Of a stretch of DNA of 64,000 bases, positions 21,661 through 33,363 are shown piece by piece. Each line of letters starts with the position of its first letter. Position 1 is the stretch's first letter. The translations under genes and the position numbers were made by a program. The notes under the pieces were generated by a model. It saw nothing but the letters and a program-made list of their open reading frames with translations, ran no database searches and was not told the origin of the DNA. The stretch lies in NCBI RefSeq assembly GCF_000143415.4, contig NW_003314289.1:1058402-1122401 (forward strand), given 5' to 3'. This stretch comes from Selaginella moellendorffii. Its lineage: Eukaryota; Streptophyta; Lycopodiopsida; Selaginellales; Selaginellaceae.

Positions 21661-22888
21661 TCAAACAAAGAGAAAGAAGCGAACATTCAGTACCTTCTTC
21701 AGGTATAACTTATGGAACTTGAGCGCTTTTTGGCACGCTCGGTATGCGTCTATCTTGCCGCTCATATTGTTCAGAGCCTGCGACGCATATTGTTACCAGG
21801 GAAAATGAGGAAAAAAGGAAAAGCATTAAACTGTTCCTCACCCTCACGACTTCGTCCAGGCCTTGAATTCTCTTTATAAACTTGGATCGTAGCACCAAGA
21901 TCCCGGCTACAAAGAAAACTGCCAGGGACGGATGCTCGTTGAGGGCTCTTGGCGATCCATACTTAATGTTCCGCTTTGCAAATCTACCTCCAGCTCTATA
22001 GTCCGGCTGTACGTTGTCAATGTGACCATCTGGGGACACCATGTAGAGAATTTGAACTCGAAAGCCCACATCATCTACAAAGAAAGAAAAGCTCGCGTGG
22101 GCGAAAGAACATAAACATTTCACAACGGTTGGACTTACCTTCCAGAGGCTGAGCGTATCAACGAACGAAAACTCCCGGCGAAAGTTAACCATGAGCATTC
22201 GAAACGCAGAAACATAGTTGCTCCCTCCAAGTGCCTCTACAAAAAAAGGTCGGCAAAGACCTTCATCTTCGAAATCCTCACCTATAGTTCTATGAAGCTT
22301 TGGATCGACTACTCGCATGGCAGCTGCGAGGAAGGAGAGCTCCTTCTGAACCCCCATCATCTTATTCGTGCACCTGAAATTTTCCCGCTTGCCAACATCA
22401 AACGTGATAAACTTGGTACTAAGCGATATAAAATCTTGAGAAGCGCTTTGCAGAAAACGTACCACTCGACGCATCAGGCACTTGAAGCACCAAAAGGCGT
22501 CAGCCTCGTCCGGGAAAAGGAGCACCATCGGCGAGCAAAGATCGCTCATACCTTGACAGTAGCCAACCTCCTCGTCGATCCAAGCGTACACGGCCAGGAT
22601 GTCCCAGAGCTTTCCCAAGTTCTTGGGATCCTCGTAAAACTCTAAAACTCTATCCGTGCGAACTACATCCAGTCCTGCAAAGCGAAAGTTATGAAAAATA
22701 ATCATACCAATCTGGTGGAGGAGGACTTTCCACTGGACAATCTTTGCGCTCGGCGATGGATCCAGCACTCCATTTATTGTCTGCTCTTCAATGGATTCTG
22801 CTAATACTTGGACAGAAAGTGAAAAGCCCGAAGCAAACAAAGAAGTAACCACCTGGATTATTCTCCTCCATGGAAACTCCGTCGGCAT
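21661..22888 (-). pseudogene. TBC/RabGAP gene, 5'-truncated and frameshifted, unit 1
   Basis: It matches exons 5-10 and part of exon 4 of the intact unit 4 copy (50088-51931). Exons 1-3 and the shared promoter are missing: the sequence jumps at about 22940 from exon 4 to just upstream of the PPR gene. A 13-base deletion near 22055, within exon 9, shifts the frame after WAFE. The catalytic segments DVVRTDR and GYCQGMSDL are still readable. The gene cannot make a full GAP. Confidence 0.75.
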
Positions 22889-23054
22889 TCATTCGCGGCG
22901 ATATCACAACTTCACCACTTCCAACGGCCGCATCCATTCGTTTACACACTCTACACGCTCTAAACTCTCGTTAAGTAATCGTACGAATATGCTCCATTCT
23001 TTGCTCCGGTTCGAATCGCGTAGCTAACGTTTAATTTTTTGTAACTATGTTGCC

Positions 23055-24655
23055 ATGGACAAAGCCCGATCGTGCAAAAGCCTCCCAATGGCCCAGGAGA
23101 TCCACAAACGCATCCAGGCGAATCCACCACTCCACGAGAGCCTCTTTGTCTACTGTTTAACCAGTTTGGCAGTCTCGTAAATGCCCGAAGCGTGTTTGAT
23201 CGCATCGAGAACAAGGATGTTTTGTCGCTGGTTCTTATGATCTGCGGCTACTCTCGCAGCGGGCAAGTTTCCAATGCAAAAGCCATCTTTGATTCCATGC
23301 CCGAAAAGAATCTTACAAGCTGGAACGCTATGATGGCAGCATATGCCAAGAATGGGTATATGGACGAGGCAGAACTACTGTTTCAAGAGATGCCGTTTCA
23401 CGATGCCGTGTCATGCAACACGCTCATAGCTGCACACTCGCAAAGAGGGAATTTGGATACTGCGAAGGAGATCTTTGATGACATGCTTTTTAAAACTCTA
23501 CCATGCTGGAATGCCATGCTATCTGCATATGCCACAGGCTGGCATCTTGTACAAGCAAGACAGACATTTCACTCGATGCCTGCTCGAAATCTGATCTCTT
23601 GGACATTATTCTTAAACGCACTAATCATGGAGGATGATCTTCAAATGACTAGAAGTGTTTTAGCGAAATGCCCTGCTGGAATCTGTTTGCCTGTAACTCA
23701 GTACTTTCCGCATATGCCCGAAAGGGGAATCTTCTCGAAGCCATGCTAATCTTTGACACAATGCTCGAGAGGGATATAATCACTTACACAAACATGCTGG
23801 AAGCTTTCATCTACAACGGTTGCCTCTTTGAAGCCAGCAATTTGTTCTCGCGGATGCCATAGCGGGATCTTGTGGCCTACACCGTAATGGAATCGGCCTA
23901 TGCTCAAAAGGGCGAGCTCGAGAGAGCCGAGGCCATCTTCAACTCCATGCCGCAGCGTGATCTCGTCGCTTGGAACGCCATGATCCGGGGCTTACTCCCA
24001 ACACGGCTGAGTCGAGCAAGCAAAGTTTCTCTTTGATTCCATGGCCGAGAGAAACTTGGTCTTCTGGACCTCAATGCTCACGGCTTACACAATAAGTGGC
24101 TACTTCTCGCAAGCAGAGCAAAACTCCGTCTCGTGGAATGCCATCCTTTGCATGTATGCTCAGCACGGCCATTTGAGCTCCGCAAGGAAGATTTTCGATG
24201 CCATGCCCGAGCAAGGAGTGGTATCATGGAGCGCCATGCTCGCTGCCCACGTGAGAAACTTGTCCTCTTCCCGTGCTCTCGAGCTCTTTGACGAGATGAA
24301 AGCTTTGCATTGTCCCGACGAAGCTTGCTTCTTCTCGGCTATGGTTTCGTTTGGGCAGCAAGGCTGCATCTCCAGAGCCAAGTCTTGTTTTGGTTCCATG
24401 GTGGCCGACTATGAAGTGGCGCCATCAAAGCAGCACTACTGTTGCATGGTGGATTTGCTCGTTCGATCTGGGAGAAGTTTGGAGGCCGAGGAACTTGTGT
24501 TGGCCATGCCTTTTGAGCCCAGTAACTTGGAATGGTCGTGCTTGCTGCGTGAAAGAAACTCCAGTTCGATGTTAATCACCAGAGGCAAGCATGCTTTAAG
24601 ATCAAGTTCCTCGGATGGAGCGGTTTACGTGCTGCTTGCCAATGCATTAACTTGA
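23055..24655 (+). pseudogene. PPR gene, broken, unit 1
   Basis: It matches the intact PPR gene of unit 4 with many lesions. A deletion directly after MDKA removes about 16 bases, a further small deletion lies near 23150, a frameshift near 23650, a stop at about 23862, a frameshift near 23990, and a loss of about 30 bases near 24115. PPR repeats are still readable in pieces (for example 23072-23749 and 24041-24655). The C-terminus and stop match unit 4. Confidence 0.8.
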
Positions 24656-24749
24656 AAGCTAATATGAAACCTGCACATTAAAAAGATGGGGCTTTATTTC
24701 ACAATGGCACTTGAGTAAGTTTTGGTTTTGCTATTGTGCCTCTATGTAT

Positions 24750-24850
24750 CCTTCAGTTTGGGTTGCCACACGGAAGAGGGCTGTGGTCGTTCTATGAGGC
24801 TGATGACCCCAATGCTTCTCCGCTTGCTCTTGCTCAATGGAGGTTTTTGT
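24750..24850 (+). pseudogene. Serine carboxypeptidase fragment, unit 1
   Basis: About 100 bases read WSFYEADDPNASPLALAQW in one frame. This matches the segment before the oxyanion-hole region of serine carboxypeptidases (family S10: an FYWFFEA-type block followed by PLVLWLNGGPG). The same fragment follows the PPR gene in units 2 and 3, and a longer version follows unit 4. Confidence 0.55.
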
Positions 24851-24952
24851 TTAAGATAGACGCATCTATACTAGTAATACTAGCACCTTTATACAAAAAG
24901 ATGCAAAGAAGCTAGTTATTAATATTAGTGCTTGCTTCATTGTTTCAAAAAC

Positions 24953-25070
24953 TTGAGCGTCCACTAGATCTCTACCACAAAGGATGGCCATCCCAGCGAA
25001 GTGGTGGCAACGAACAAAGTCTAGGAATGCTGGCACCTCCAATCCATCCGTGGACACCAAAGCTCTTGGT
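24953..25070 (+). pseudogene. Fic gene fragment b, unit 1
   Basis: TTGAGCGTCCACTAGATCTC, then CATCCCAGCGAAGTGGTGGC, AACAAAGTCTAGGAAT and CAATCCATCCGTGGACACC match Fic gene positions 1888-2130 with gaps. It is most like the unit 0 fragment. Confidence 0.7.
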
Positions 25071-25114
25071 TAATAATCATCAAAGTAAATCCGTTTATAC
25101 CCTCATTTATGATA

Positions 25115-25345
25115 AGCTTTTGCTCTTATACCAAAAGAAAAGAATTGGGATTTGGCTGCTCATACCAGAACAAAGCATTGGGATTGGCTTCCGTGCCAAA
25201 CCATACATTTGAGAACATAACCTTAGTCGATGTTCTAACTTGTCTGAATGATATATGTACTTCAGGCATCTACAGCACTTCAAATGCTCAAGGAGAAAGG
25301 GGCCACACTGCAATCTCAGTCCTTGATTTCTAGCAACAAGGTAAT
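25115..25345 (+). pseudogene. Inverted relic of the secreted-repeat gene, unit 1 tail
   Basis: Two worn words (GGGATTTGGCTGCTCATACC and ATTGGGATTGGCTTCC) resemble the 45-bp repeat. Then comes the plus-strand exon 2 start (GATATATGTACTTCAGGCAT at about 25249). Equivalent segments lie at 35440-35675 and 44660-44885. Confidence 0.45.
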
Positions 25346-25709
25346 GTACGCATAGAAAAACGAATACACACCTTTTGCTCTTGTACCACAATGGAGCCTT
25401 TCTCGCATGCACACCACAGCCCTCGGCTTCGCTCACCTCAAACCCATATTTCAATTACCACTACCCACCCTGCCCCAGGCGTGAGATCGGGGCTGGGTTC
25501 TTTATTTTTATTATTATAGATTACTATTTTATTAAATTTTCTTAAATATCAAGAATGAACTAGCAAGAGGGATATACAATGAGATGAAGTTTAAGAAATG
25601 TCACTCTTAAACTTTGTTTCTAATCAGTGTTTAATGTTAATTTTGGCAACTTTCTTGTTGAGGTACCTGTTGCCATCTTTTTGGATTTTCATAAAACCGC
25701 AACGAGGAG

Positions 25710-25934
25710 TTAGGGGCTTGGCATTTAGCAAGCCAAGTCAAAAGGAGCCAAATTTCCTCTGTCTTTTAAGTTTTGTAGCACCCCTTTTGCATTTGCATTA
25801 GTTGTGGCTAAATGCAACACTTTACGGCTAGGCTGAATGCCCTAATGGCGCCGGTGGGCATTTTAGGCCCAGGTGGCGTGCGCTAGAGCCGTCTATTCCG
25901 CTATTTGCGCCACCTCTTGGTCACCAAGCCCTAA
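25710..25934. repeat. MITE-like insert with inverted ends, unit 2 spacer
   Basis: This GC-richer 225-base block begins TTAGGGGCTTGGC and ends ACCAAGCCCTAA, which are near-perfect inverted repeats. It lies in an otherwise AT-rich spacer. It recurs at 36046-36284 and, with a damaged right end, at 45287-45504. Unit 1 keeps only a short remnant. It has no coding content, so a small non-autonomous DNA transposon is likely. Confidence 0.45.
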
Positions 25935-26755
25935 TAAAAATTTAAAATTTAAGAAAAAGTTCATAGTGTATTTTCCATTTGACAGAATATTCTGTCAACA
26001 GTGTTGACTTGGCTCCCTATACCATGAATTGCAACTCACACTTTTTACATACAAAATTCATATTATCCTTTAAGTTAAAAGGATCCACATTGACAAATCT
26101 GTAACAGCCTCAATGGAGGAGAACTCTCACAAGGGTGACACCATTCCCCATCATTTCTCCTAATACACAATAGTTAGCATTTTAACATTAATGTCCAATA
26201 GTAAGCAAATGTCTCAATCTAAAAAAGTCATTAAGTGCTACTTTACATATGCTAAATAGTATATTAGAATATATATTTAAAGACAAACCACTGTGATATA
26301 TCAGAAACTAAATTGCATAAAAAATAATAAAATGAAAGCAAACCACGTTCACAACAAAATATTAATGCTAATGCCTCTTTTTGTTAATTAAATTATTTGA
26401 TTTTAAAATTGTGCTAGAGTTTATGGTTCACTTGCTCCTAAGAAAAATGTTACTTTTTACGTGAAGATGTCTACATATTTATCTATGAAGAATGAGATTA
26501 GAAATAGATAGAAATGTTTCCTTATGAGATTATAGGGTATTATTTGAATGCTTACAAATAAAATATAAGCTTGATTCTGTTTATAAGTTTTCAAGAAAAC
26601 TTTTTCTGATTTCAAAGGGTTTTTTTTAATTGTATTTTATTTGTGTATTTTATTGTAAGGCTCTACTTTAAACTTCATATTTTTATTATCTCAATACAGT
26701 AGAGCTTTGCAAAGTATCAGCTATATAATAAGAGATCCATAAAGGATTTTCTTAG

Positions 26756-27657
26756 TCAAACTTCACTTTCCAGGACGGACTCGGGATTTGCCTGCTTCGC
26801 TTCCTTGTTATAGAAGACGAAGGACTCTGGATTTGCCTGCTTCACTTCCTTGTTATAGAAGACAAAGGCCTCGGGATTAGCCTGCTTTACTTCCTTGTTA
26901 TAGAAGACGAAGGACTCAGGATTTGCTTGCTTTTCTTCCCTATTTGCTTGCTTCACTTCCTTGTTATAGAAGACGAAGGCCTCGGGATTTGCCTGCTTCG
27001 CTTCCTTGTTATAAAAGACAAAGGACTCAGGATTTGCCTGCTTCACTTCCTTGTTATAGAAGACGAAGGCCTCGGGATTAGCCTGCTTCACTTCCTTGTT
27101 ATAGAAGACGAAGGCCTCGGGATTTGCCCGCTTCTGCTTCACTTCCTTGTTATAGAAGACGAAGGACTCAGGATTTGCTTGCTTTTCTTCCTTATTTGCT
27201 TGCTTCGCTTCCTTGTTATAGAAGACGAAGGACTCGGGATTTGCCTGCTTGGCTTCCTTGTTATAGAAGACGAAGGACTCGGGATTTGCCTGCTTTACTT
27301 CCTTGTTATAGAAGACGAAGGCCTCGGGATTTGCCTGCTTCACTTCCTTGTTATAGAAGACGAAGGCCTCGGGATTTGCCTGCTTCACTTCCTTGTTATA
27401 GAAGACGAAGGACTCAGGATTTGCTTGCTTTTCTTCCTTATTTGCTTGCTTCGTTTCCTTGTTATAGAAGACGAAGGACTCGGGATTTGCCTGCTTTGCT
27501 TCATTGGTGTACATTACCTCTCCAGGCACTTGCTTTTCATTGTCCTTGAGTGTACGTAGTGCTGCAGCTGCCTGAAGTACATATATCATTCAGAAAAGTT
27601 AGAAGCAGAGATTGATCTCACCGTGAAAAACAAGAAGACTGTAATGAGCCACGCCAT
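26756..27657 (-). CDS. Secreted 15-residue-repeat protein, unit 2 (14 repeats)
   Basis: Exon 1 is 27657-27622 (MAWLITVFLFFT), the intron is 27621-27572, and exon 2 is 27571-26756, giving 283 residues, the longest copy. Fourteen full repeats occur, alternating between NPESFVFY and NPEAFVFY types. Three carry the 7-residue insert (NKEEKQA or NREEKQA), and one has an extra KR pair (VKQKRA). The tail is VLESEV. All length changes are multiples of three, so the frame is kept. The signal peptide, lead segment and intron match the other copies. Confidence 0.68.
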
Positions 27658-27782
27658 GGTTTCTATCAAAATGTGGTGTTCTCGGAAGAAAAACTTAGCA
27701 GCGCGCTCGGGAAGAGGCAACTAAGGCAGCGGCAGTGGTGGAGAAGGAGGAGCTGTTCCTGGAGCCAGACTCGATTCCATGT

Positions 27783-27792
27783 CCTTTTATAG
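27783..27792 (-). promoter_or_regulatory. TATA box of secreted-repeat gene, unit 2
   Basis: CTATAAAAGG on the minus strand, about 126 bases upstream of the ATG at 27657. The leader between them is present in units 2, 3 and 4. Confidence 0.6.
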
Positions 27793-27973
27793 TAAAGCTC
27801 TTCTTTAAACTTCGTATTCTTATTATCTTAATACATTAGAGCTTTGCAATTAGTAAGAGATGTGTGTAGTAACGCTGTATAGTAAGAGATCCTTGTCTCC
27901 TAGCATAAAGGATCTTGGTCAAACGTCACTTTCCAGCAAAGTTGTTAATGAAAATTTCGTCCTTATCTCTTAT

Positions 27974-28070
27974 ACATAGAAAAATACTGAACAAGTGGAA
28001 ACGTCACACTAGCACAAGTTCATATTATACATAGAAAAATACTGAACAAGTGGCACAAGTTCATATTATA
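27974..28070 (+). repeat. Short duplication in the BURP promoter, unit 2
   Basis: The segment with ATACATAGAAAAATACTGAA, AAGTGG and CACAAGTTCATATTAT occurs twice in succession here and once in the other units. It doubles the probable TATA region of the BURP gene. Confidence 0.6.
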
Positions 28071-28097
28071 ATTATAGACTTTGCAATTCCAGAACCT

Positions 28098-29104
28098 ATG
28101 GCGGACACTTTGTTGGTTCTCATGTTCCTGGCATTATGTGTGGTAAGCTTCACGAATTTCATGACTCTTTCGAATCAAATCCAACTGATTGTGCTCTCCG
28201 CCAGGGGTACTTGGAGGGATTCCAACTTCCGCGCTCCATTCGTGAGAGGCTATCGCCCCTTGACGACGCTTCAGCGCTGCACATCAAGCAGGAACTCCAA
28301 GCTTCCAGCAGGATATCACACGAGTCGTGCAAAGCCGCTGGTCTCTTGTGCGGTGATGAACATCACTCCCTTCGTCAGCTCTTTCACCACCACCATGACC
28401 ATCACGACAGGAGCGCCATGGAATCCTCCACTCGAGATCTCGCCGAGAGGACCTTCTTTCAGCTCAAGACGCTTGTTGGTGCCAAGAACATACAGTTGCC
28501 ACCGCCACTGCGTTGGGACAACTCCATCCCTGTGAGTAAATTCCTTCATCCGCTGCTAGAGCCTGTGCTTGCGTCCATGAATCTGTCCCAGCTCCTGTCC
28601 ACCATGCACTTCTCGGGCCAGTCTCCATTCGCAGCGACGAGCAAGGATAGCCTGGAAATGTGCTCCTCCCACGGGGGGATCAAGCACGAGATCAAGGCTT
28701 GTCACGTCTCGGCAAAGTCCATCCTGGATCAGGCCTCTTCGACCCTCCACAAGCTCGAGTTGAAGTATGTGGCCAACACTCTGGAGTTTGATCCGAACGA
28801 ACCATTCCAGGTGGTAGAGACGAGGGTGGTGGCTGCAGATGGATCTCTGGCCTGTCACCCCATGACTTTCCCATTCGCCATCTTCATGTGCCACACAATA
28901 CCGAACAGTCTCGTGTTGGAGGTCGATCTACTGAGAAGTTCTTCCAAGAACACGAAGCCTGCCATGGTGAAAGTTCCTGCGGTTTGCCATATGGATACCT
29001 CTGATTTCGCGCCTTCTCATATCTCTTTTAAGATTCTTAACACCAGGCCGGGCGAGGGAGAGGTTTGTCACTGGCTTCCTACTTCTCATCTCGTGTGGTA
29101 TTAA
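28098..29104 (+). CDS. BURP-domain protein, unit 2
   Basis: Exon 1 is 28098-28142, the intron 28143-28204 (62 bases) and exon 2 is 28205-29104, giving 314 residues. Signal peptide, His-rich patch (residues 76-84) and all CH pairs with the final X8-Trp are intact. It differs from the unit 1 and unit 4 proteins at only a handful of residues (for example AERTFF for AQRTFF, and FSGQSP for FSSQSP). With units 1 and 4 it makes three open copies. It is divergent from the repeat gene, with about 440 bases between the start codons. Confidence 0.88.
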
Positions 29105-29207
29105 GCTCCAAGCCTGAATGCTAGAGTGAATATATAGTAAAGTTTGATCACAAGGAGAATAAGAATTATGTGGCACTCCATGCCTCAACCGTCTTTTAAC
29201 GAGCCAG

Positions 29208-29395
29208 CTTGAGACTGAGGATCTTCTTCGCAGCGAAAGAAGAAGACGTGATCGACTCCAAGCTGAGCGTCCACTAGATCTCTCATGAGGACCACAAAGG
29301 AGGGAGGGCCACAGTATTCCACATTTTTGTACGGGGCCGAGCTTGTGGGGCATCCGTGGAGACCATAGTTTGGAGCCAGATTGTTATCCAAAGCT
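29208..29395 (+). pseudogene. Fic gene fragment a, unit 2
   Basis: Like the unit 1 fragment but longer at its 3' end. After GGGGCATCCGTGGAGACC it continues TTTGGAGCCAGATTGTT, which is identical to Fic gene positions 2149-2165. This confirms that the parent was a Fic gene. Confidence 0.78.
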
Positions 29396-29557
29396 CCTGG
29401 CTAATAGCATTATATTGTGATGCTTCCCAAAGAAAGAATTGGGATTTGGCTGCTTGGCATCCTTCCATACCGGAATAAAGCTTCAGGATTTGCCTTCCTT
29501 GCCATACCAGAAGAAAGACTCAGGTTTTGGGAACATAACATTTTGATAAAAAAAACC

Positions 29558-29965
29558 ATGGCTTGGTTCATTACAGTGCAATCTCAGTCCTTGATTTCTA
29601 GCAACAACTTCAATGTACACCAAGAAAGCCTTAATATATTGTACACGTTTCTCAACTTTGCAGAACATCAACTTTTTAAAAGCTCAACAGATTTCAACCT
29701 TGCAGGTCTCAACTTTGCAGATCTCAACTTTTCTTTGCAGGTCTCAACTTTGCAGGTCTCAACTTTGCAGAATATTAACTTTTTAAAAGCTCAACAGACG
29801 TCAGCCTTGCAGGTCTCAACTTTTCAGATCTCAACTTTGCAGGTCTCAACTTTGCAGAATATTAACTTTTTAAAAGCTCAACAGACGTCAGCCTTGCAGG
29901 TCTCTACTTTTCAGATCTCAACTTTGCAGGTCTCAACTTTGCAGAATATTAACGCTGTAAATTAA
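29558..29965 (+). CDS. Small open frame with pentapeptide-like repeats, unit 2
   Basis: The frame has 135 codons and starts MAWFITVQ like its counterparts. Pentapeptide-like steps (LAGLNFADLNF) are followed by a frame change in the minisatellite, after which the repeat reads STLQV and STFQI. The minisatellite (29648-29955) is the longest of the four. Whether it is translated is unknown. Confidence 0.25.
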   Translation: MAWFITVQSQSLISSNNFNVHQESLNILYTFLNFAEHQLFKSSTDFNLAGLNFADLNFSLQVSTLQVSTLQNINFLKAQQTSALQVSTFQISTLQVSTLQNINFLKAQQTSALQVSTFQISTLQVSTLQNINAVN

Positions 29966-30127
29966 GAGATCCTTGTCTTCTAGCATAAGCGCAGCTGGTG
30001 TCATTCAATCATCCATGTGAAACATCACTTTCCAGCAAGTTTTCAATGACAATTTTGCAGACAAAGTTTAACAACGACGTCGACTCGTGCTCTACTTGTT
30101 TGGTATATTTCTACTTTAACTATAGAC

Positions 30128-30973
30128 TTGGACTCACGGTGTTTGGTTCTCGTATTATGTGTATTTAGATTGACAACTCTTACAATCAAATCAAAACGAT
30201 TGTTCACGAGATTCCAGCTTCCACTCTCAATCCATGAGACCCTTACTACCAGGCAAGAAATCAAAGCTTCCCGCAGGATGTGACGTGAGTCGTGCAAAGC
30301 CGCCGGTCTATTGTGTGGTGATGAACATCACTCCCTTCATCAGCTCTTTCACCAGCCAGATTCAGCGAAAGTGAATCATTTTTTGTACATTGGACGCAAA
30401 CATTTTTCCACTTTGCACAACTCTGTGGGGATAATAGGTTTTTGCACATTTGAAGGTAAGAATGCACGCTTGAGAGAGTGATTTTAAAATTTGGACATTC
30501 TTCAAACCCTGAGTGCAACCATTTCTGAAAAATCCTAAAGAATATTCTCCCACTGACTTTCATTTTGCTCAACACAACCAAATGATGACGTCATTATTTT
30601 GCCTTTTTGATTCCGGACGAACGTGCAAGGATAACCTGGCGATATCCCAAGTCGCCGGGATCAAGCACCAGATCAAGTCTTATCACATCTCCACAAAGTC
30701 CACTTCGACCCTTCCCAAGCTCGAGTTGGACACTCCAAAGGAACCATTCTAGGTGGTGGAGATGAAGGTGGTGGCTGCATCATGACTTTCCCATTCGCCA
30801 TCTTCATGTGGCACACGATACGGGAGAAGTTCTTCCAAGAAGACGAAGCCTGCCACGGTAAAAGCTCCAGCGGTTTGTCTCATGATTTCGAACCTTCTCA
30901 CATCTCTTTTAAGATTCTCAACAAGGTAGAGGTCTGTCACTGGCTTCCTACTTCTCATCTCGTGTGGTATTAA
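30128..30973 (+). pseudogene. Second BURP copy, dead, unit 2
   Basis: Same structure as in unit 1: no usable start codon, foreign insert at about 30365-30600, then BURP 3' sequence. A stop follows EPF at 30752, and part of the domain around the first CH pair is lost. It ends at 30973 with TSHLVWY. Confidence 0.75.
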
Positions 30974-31356
30974 GCTTCAAGCCTGCCAGGAAATGGAATG
31001 CATGATCGAAGCAACTACATAAAATTACCTTGAGTGGTAATCCCTTGTGAGTGTGAGATCGATCACAAGGAAAATAAAGACGTCGCTGTTCGTTTATCTC
31101 TTTGGATAGTTCCAACGCTAATCGAAAATAGATTGTGGAATAGAGTTCTCTTAGAGAGCGGCTACAAGGCAAACAAGGATAAATTTCTTCCGAGGTATAA
31201 ATGCTTGCGCGAACCAGTCGACATCCCGTAACAGAATTAGATACGAGATTTGTCCCAAAACTCACTGACCTTTGTTTCTGTCAAAGTTTCATTTCACTTA
31301 TTTTAGATACTTGTTACTACGTGTTTGATTTCTTCACCTGTGGAAAGAAAAAAAGA

Positions 31357-33206
31357 TCAAACAAAGAGAAAGAAGCGAACATTCAGTACCTTCTTCAGGT
31401 ATAACTTATGGAACTTGAGCGCTTTTTGGCACGCTCGGTATGCGTCTATCTTGCCGCTCATATCGTTCAGAGCCTGCGACGTATATTGTTACCAGGGAAA
31501 TTGAGGAAAAAAGCAAAAGGATTAAACTGTTCCTCACCCTCACGACTTCGTCCAGGCCTTGAATTCTCTTTATAAACTTGGATCGTAGCAGCACCAAGAT
31601 CCCGGCTACAAAGAAAACTGCCAGGGACGGATGCTCGTTGAGGGCTCTTGGCGATCCATACTTAATGTTCCGCTTTGCAAATCTACCTCCAGCTCTATAG
31701 TCCGGCTGTACGTTGTCAATGTGACCATCCGGGGCCTCCATGTAGAGAATTTGAAGGTCGGGATGGTACTCGAAAGCCCACATCATCTACAAAGAAAGAA
31801 AAGCTCACGTGGACGAAAGAACATAAACATTTCACAACGGTTGGACTTACCTCCCAGAGGCTGAGCGTATCAACGAACGAAAACTCCCGGCGAAAGTTAA
31901 CCATGAGCATTCGAAACGCAAAAATATAGTTGCTCCCTCCAAGTGCATCTACAAAAAAAGGTCGGCAAACACCTTCATCTTCGAAATCCTCACCTAGAGT
32001 TCTATGAAGCTTTGGATCGATTACTCGCATGGCAGCTGCGAGGAAGGAGAGCTCCTTCTGAACCCCCATCATCTTATTCGTGCACCTGAAATTTTCCCGC
32101 TTGCCAACATCAAACGTGATAAACTTCAATGAACGGTACTAAGCGATATAAAATCTTGAGAAGCGCTTTGCAGAAAACGTACCACTCGACGCATCAGGCA
32201 CTTGAAGCACCAAAAGGCGTCAGCCTCGTCCGCGAAAAGGAGCACCATCGGCGAGCAAAGATCGCTCATACCTTGACAGTAGCCAACCTCCTCGTCGATC
32301 CAAGCGTATACTGCCAGGATGTCCCAGAGCTTTCCCAAGTTCTTGGGATCCTCGTAAAACTCTAAAACTCTATCCGTGCGAACTACATCCAGTCCTGCAA
32401 AGCGAAAGTGAGCTCTCTCTCTAGCACGCGAAACAGAAAAATAATCATACCAATCTGGTGGAGAAGAGCTTTCCACTGGACAATCTTTGCCCTCGGCGCT
32501 GGATCCAGCACGGCTTTTCAATAAATTCTGCTAATACTTGGACTGAAAGTGAAAAGCCCGAAGCAAACAAAGAAGTAACCACCTGGATTATTCTCCTCCA
32601 TGGAAACTCCGTCGGCATTCATTCGCGGCGATATCACAACTTCACCACTTCCAACGGCCGCATCCATTCTTTTACACTCGGCCTTGAGCTTCAAATATTT
32701 GTCACTGTAAAAACCAACGCGGTTTCTCTCGCAGATCAAATCCAATCGATAAAACAGGCCAAAGTATCTACCGTCGCGATTGACGAAGCTCTTCCCTTTC
32801 GGCAGCATTGCTGCTGGGGGAGTAAACACCCAAAAGAAACTCCCAGACGTGAGCGCGAATCTCCGACGCAACGCCCTACAGGAAAGAAGAAGAGATTTCG
32901 CTACTGGAAATGCAGCACAAGATTTACCCCTCTTTCGATGTGCCGAAGAACTCGCTTCACATTGAGCCGCCCTTGCGCGTCAAACGCAGCCCGCCATTTC
33001 TCCGCCGAGAGCTTCCTCCGCCTCCGCCTCTAAATCGGTCAAACCACAGCTCAGATCGACACAAATCCAGCCGAGAATCCGTCACAAACCGGCGCGGAGC
33101 TCGTCGCCACATCCTGACACTCGCTCCGGACCCTGTAAATCTCGGAATCATCCTCCATAGAGAAGCCTTGCCTCTGCTCGCTCGTGCAGGCCAGCAGCGG
33201 CATCAT
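31357..33206 (-). pseudogene. TBC/RabGAP gene, nearly complete but frameshifted, unit 2
   Basis: All ten exons of the unit 4 model can be followed, from the start region (two ATGs at 33206 and 33203, then MEDDSEIY from 33158) to the stop at 31357. Exon 5 has a 13-base deletion (the segment encoding EEQTINGV is lost) that shifts the frame before the TBC core. Exon 9 is full length here, with YHPDLQ present. Unless another splice form rescues it, no complete GAP is made. It is head-to-head with the unit 2 PPR gene. Confidence 0.7.
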
Positions 33207-33363
33207 GGATCGCACAGATCAACAGCCCGGCGCCTCCGCATTGTCGGACACTCTCTATAGAACCCTAAACTTAAGTAATCGTACGAATATGCTCCATTCC
33301 TTGCTCCGGTTCGAATCGCGTAGCTAACGTTTAAGTTTTATTCCACATTGTAACTATGTTGCC

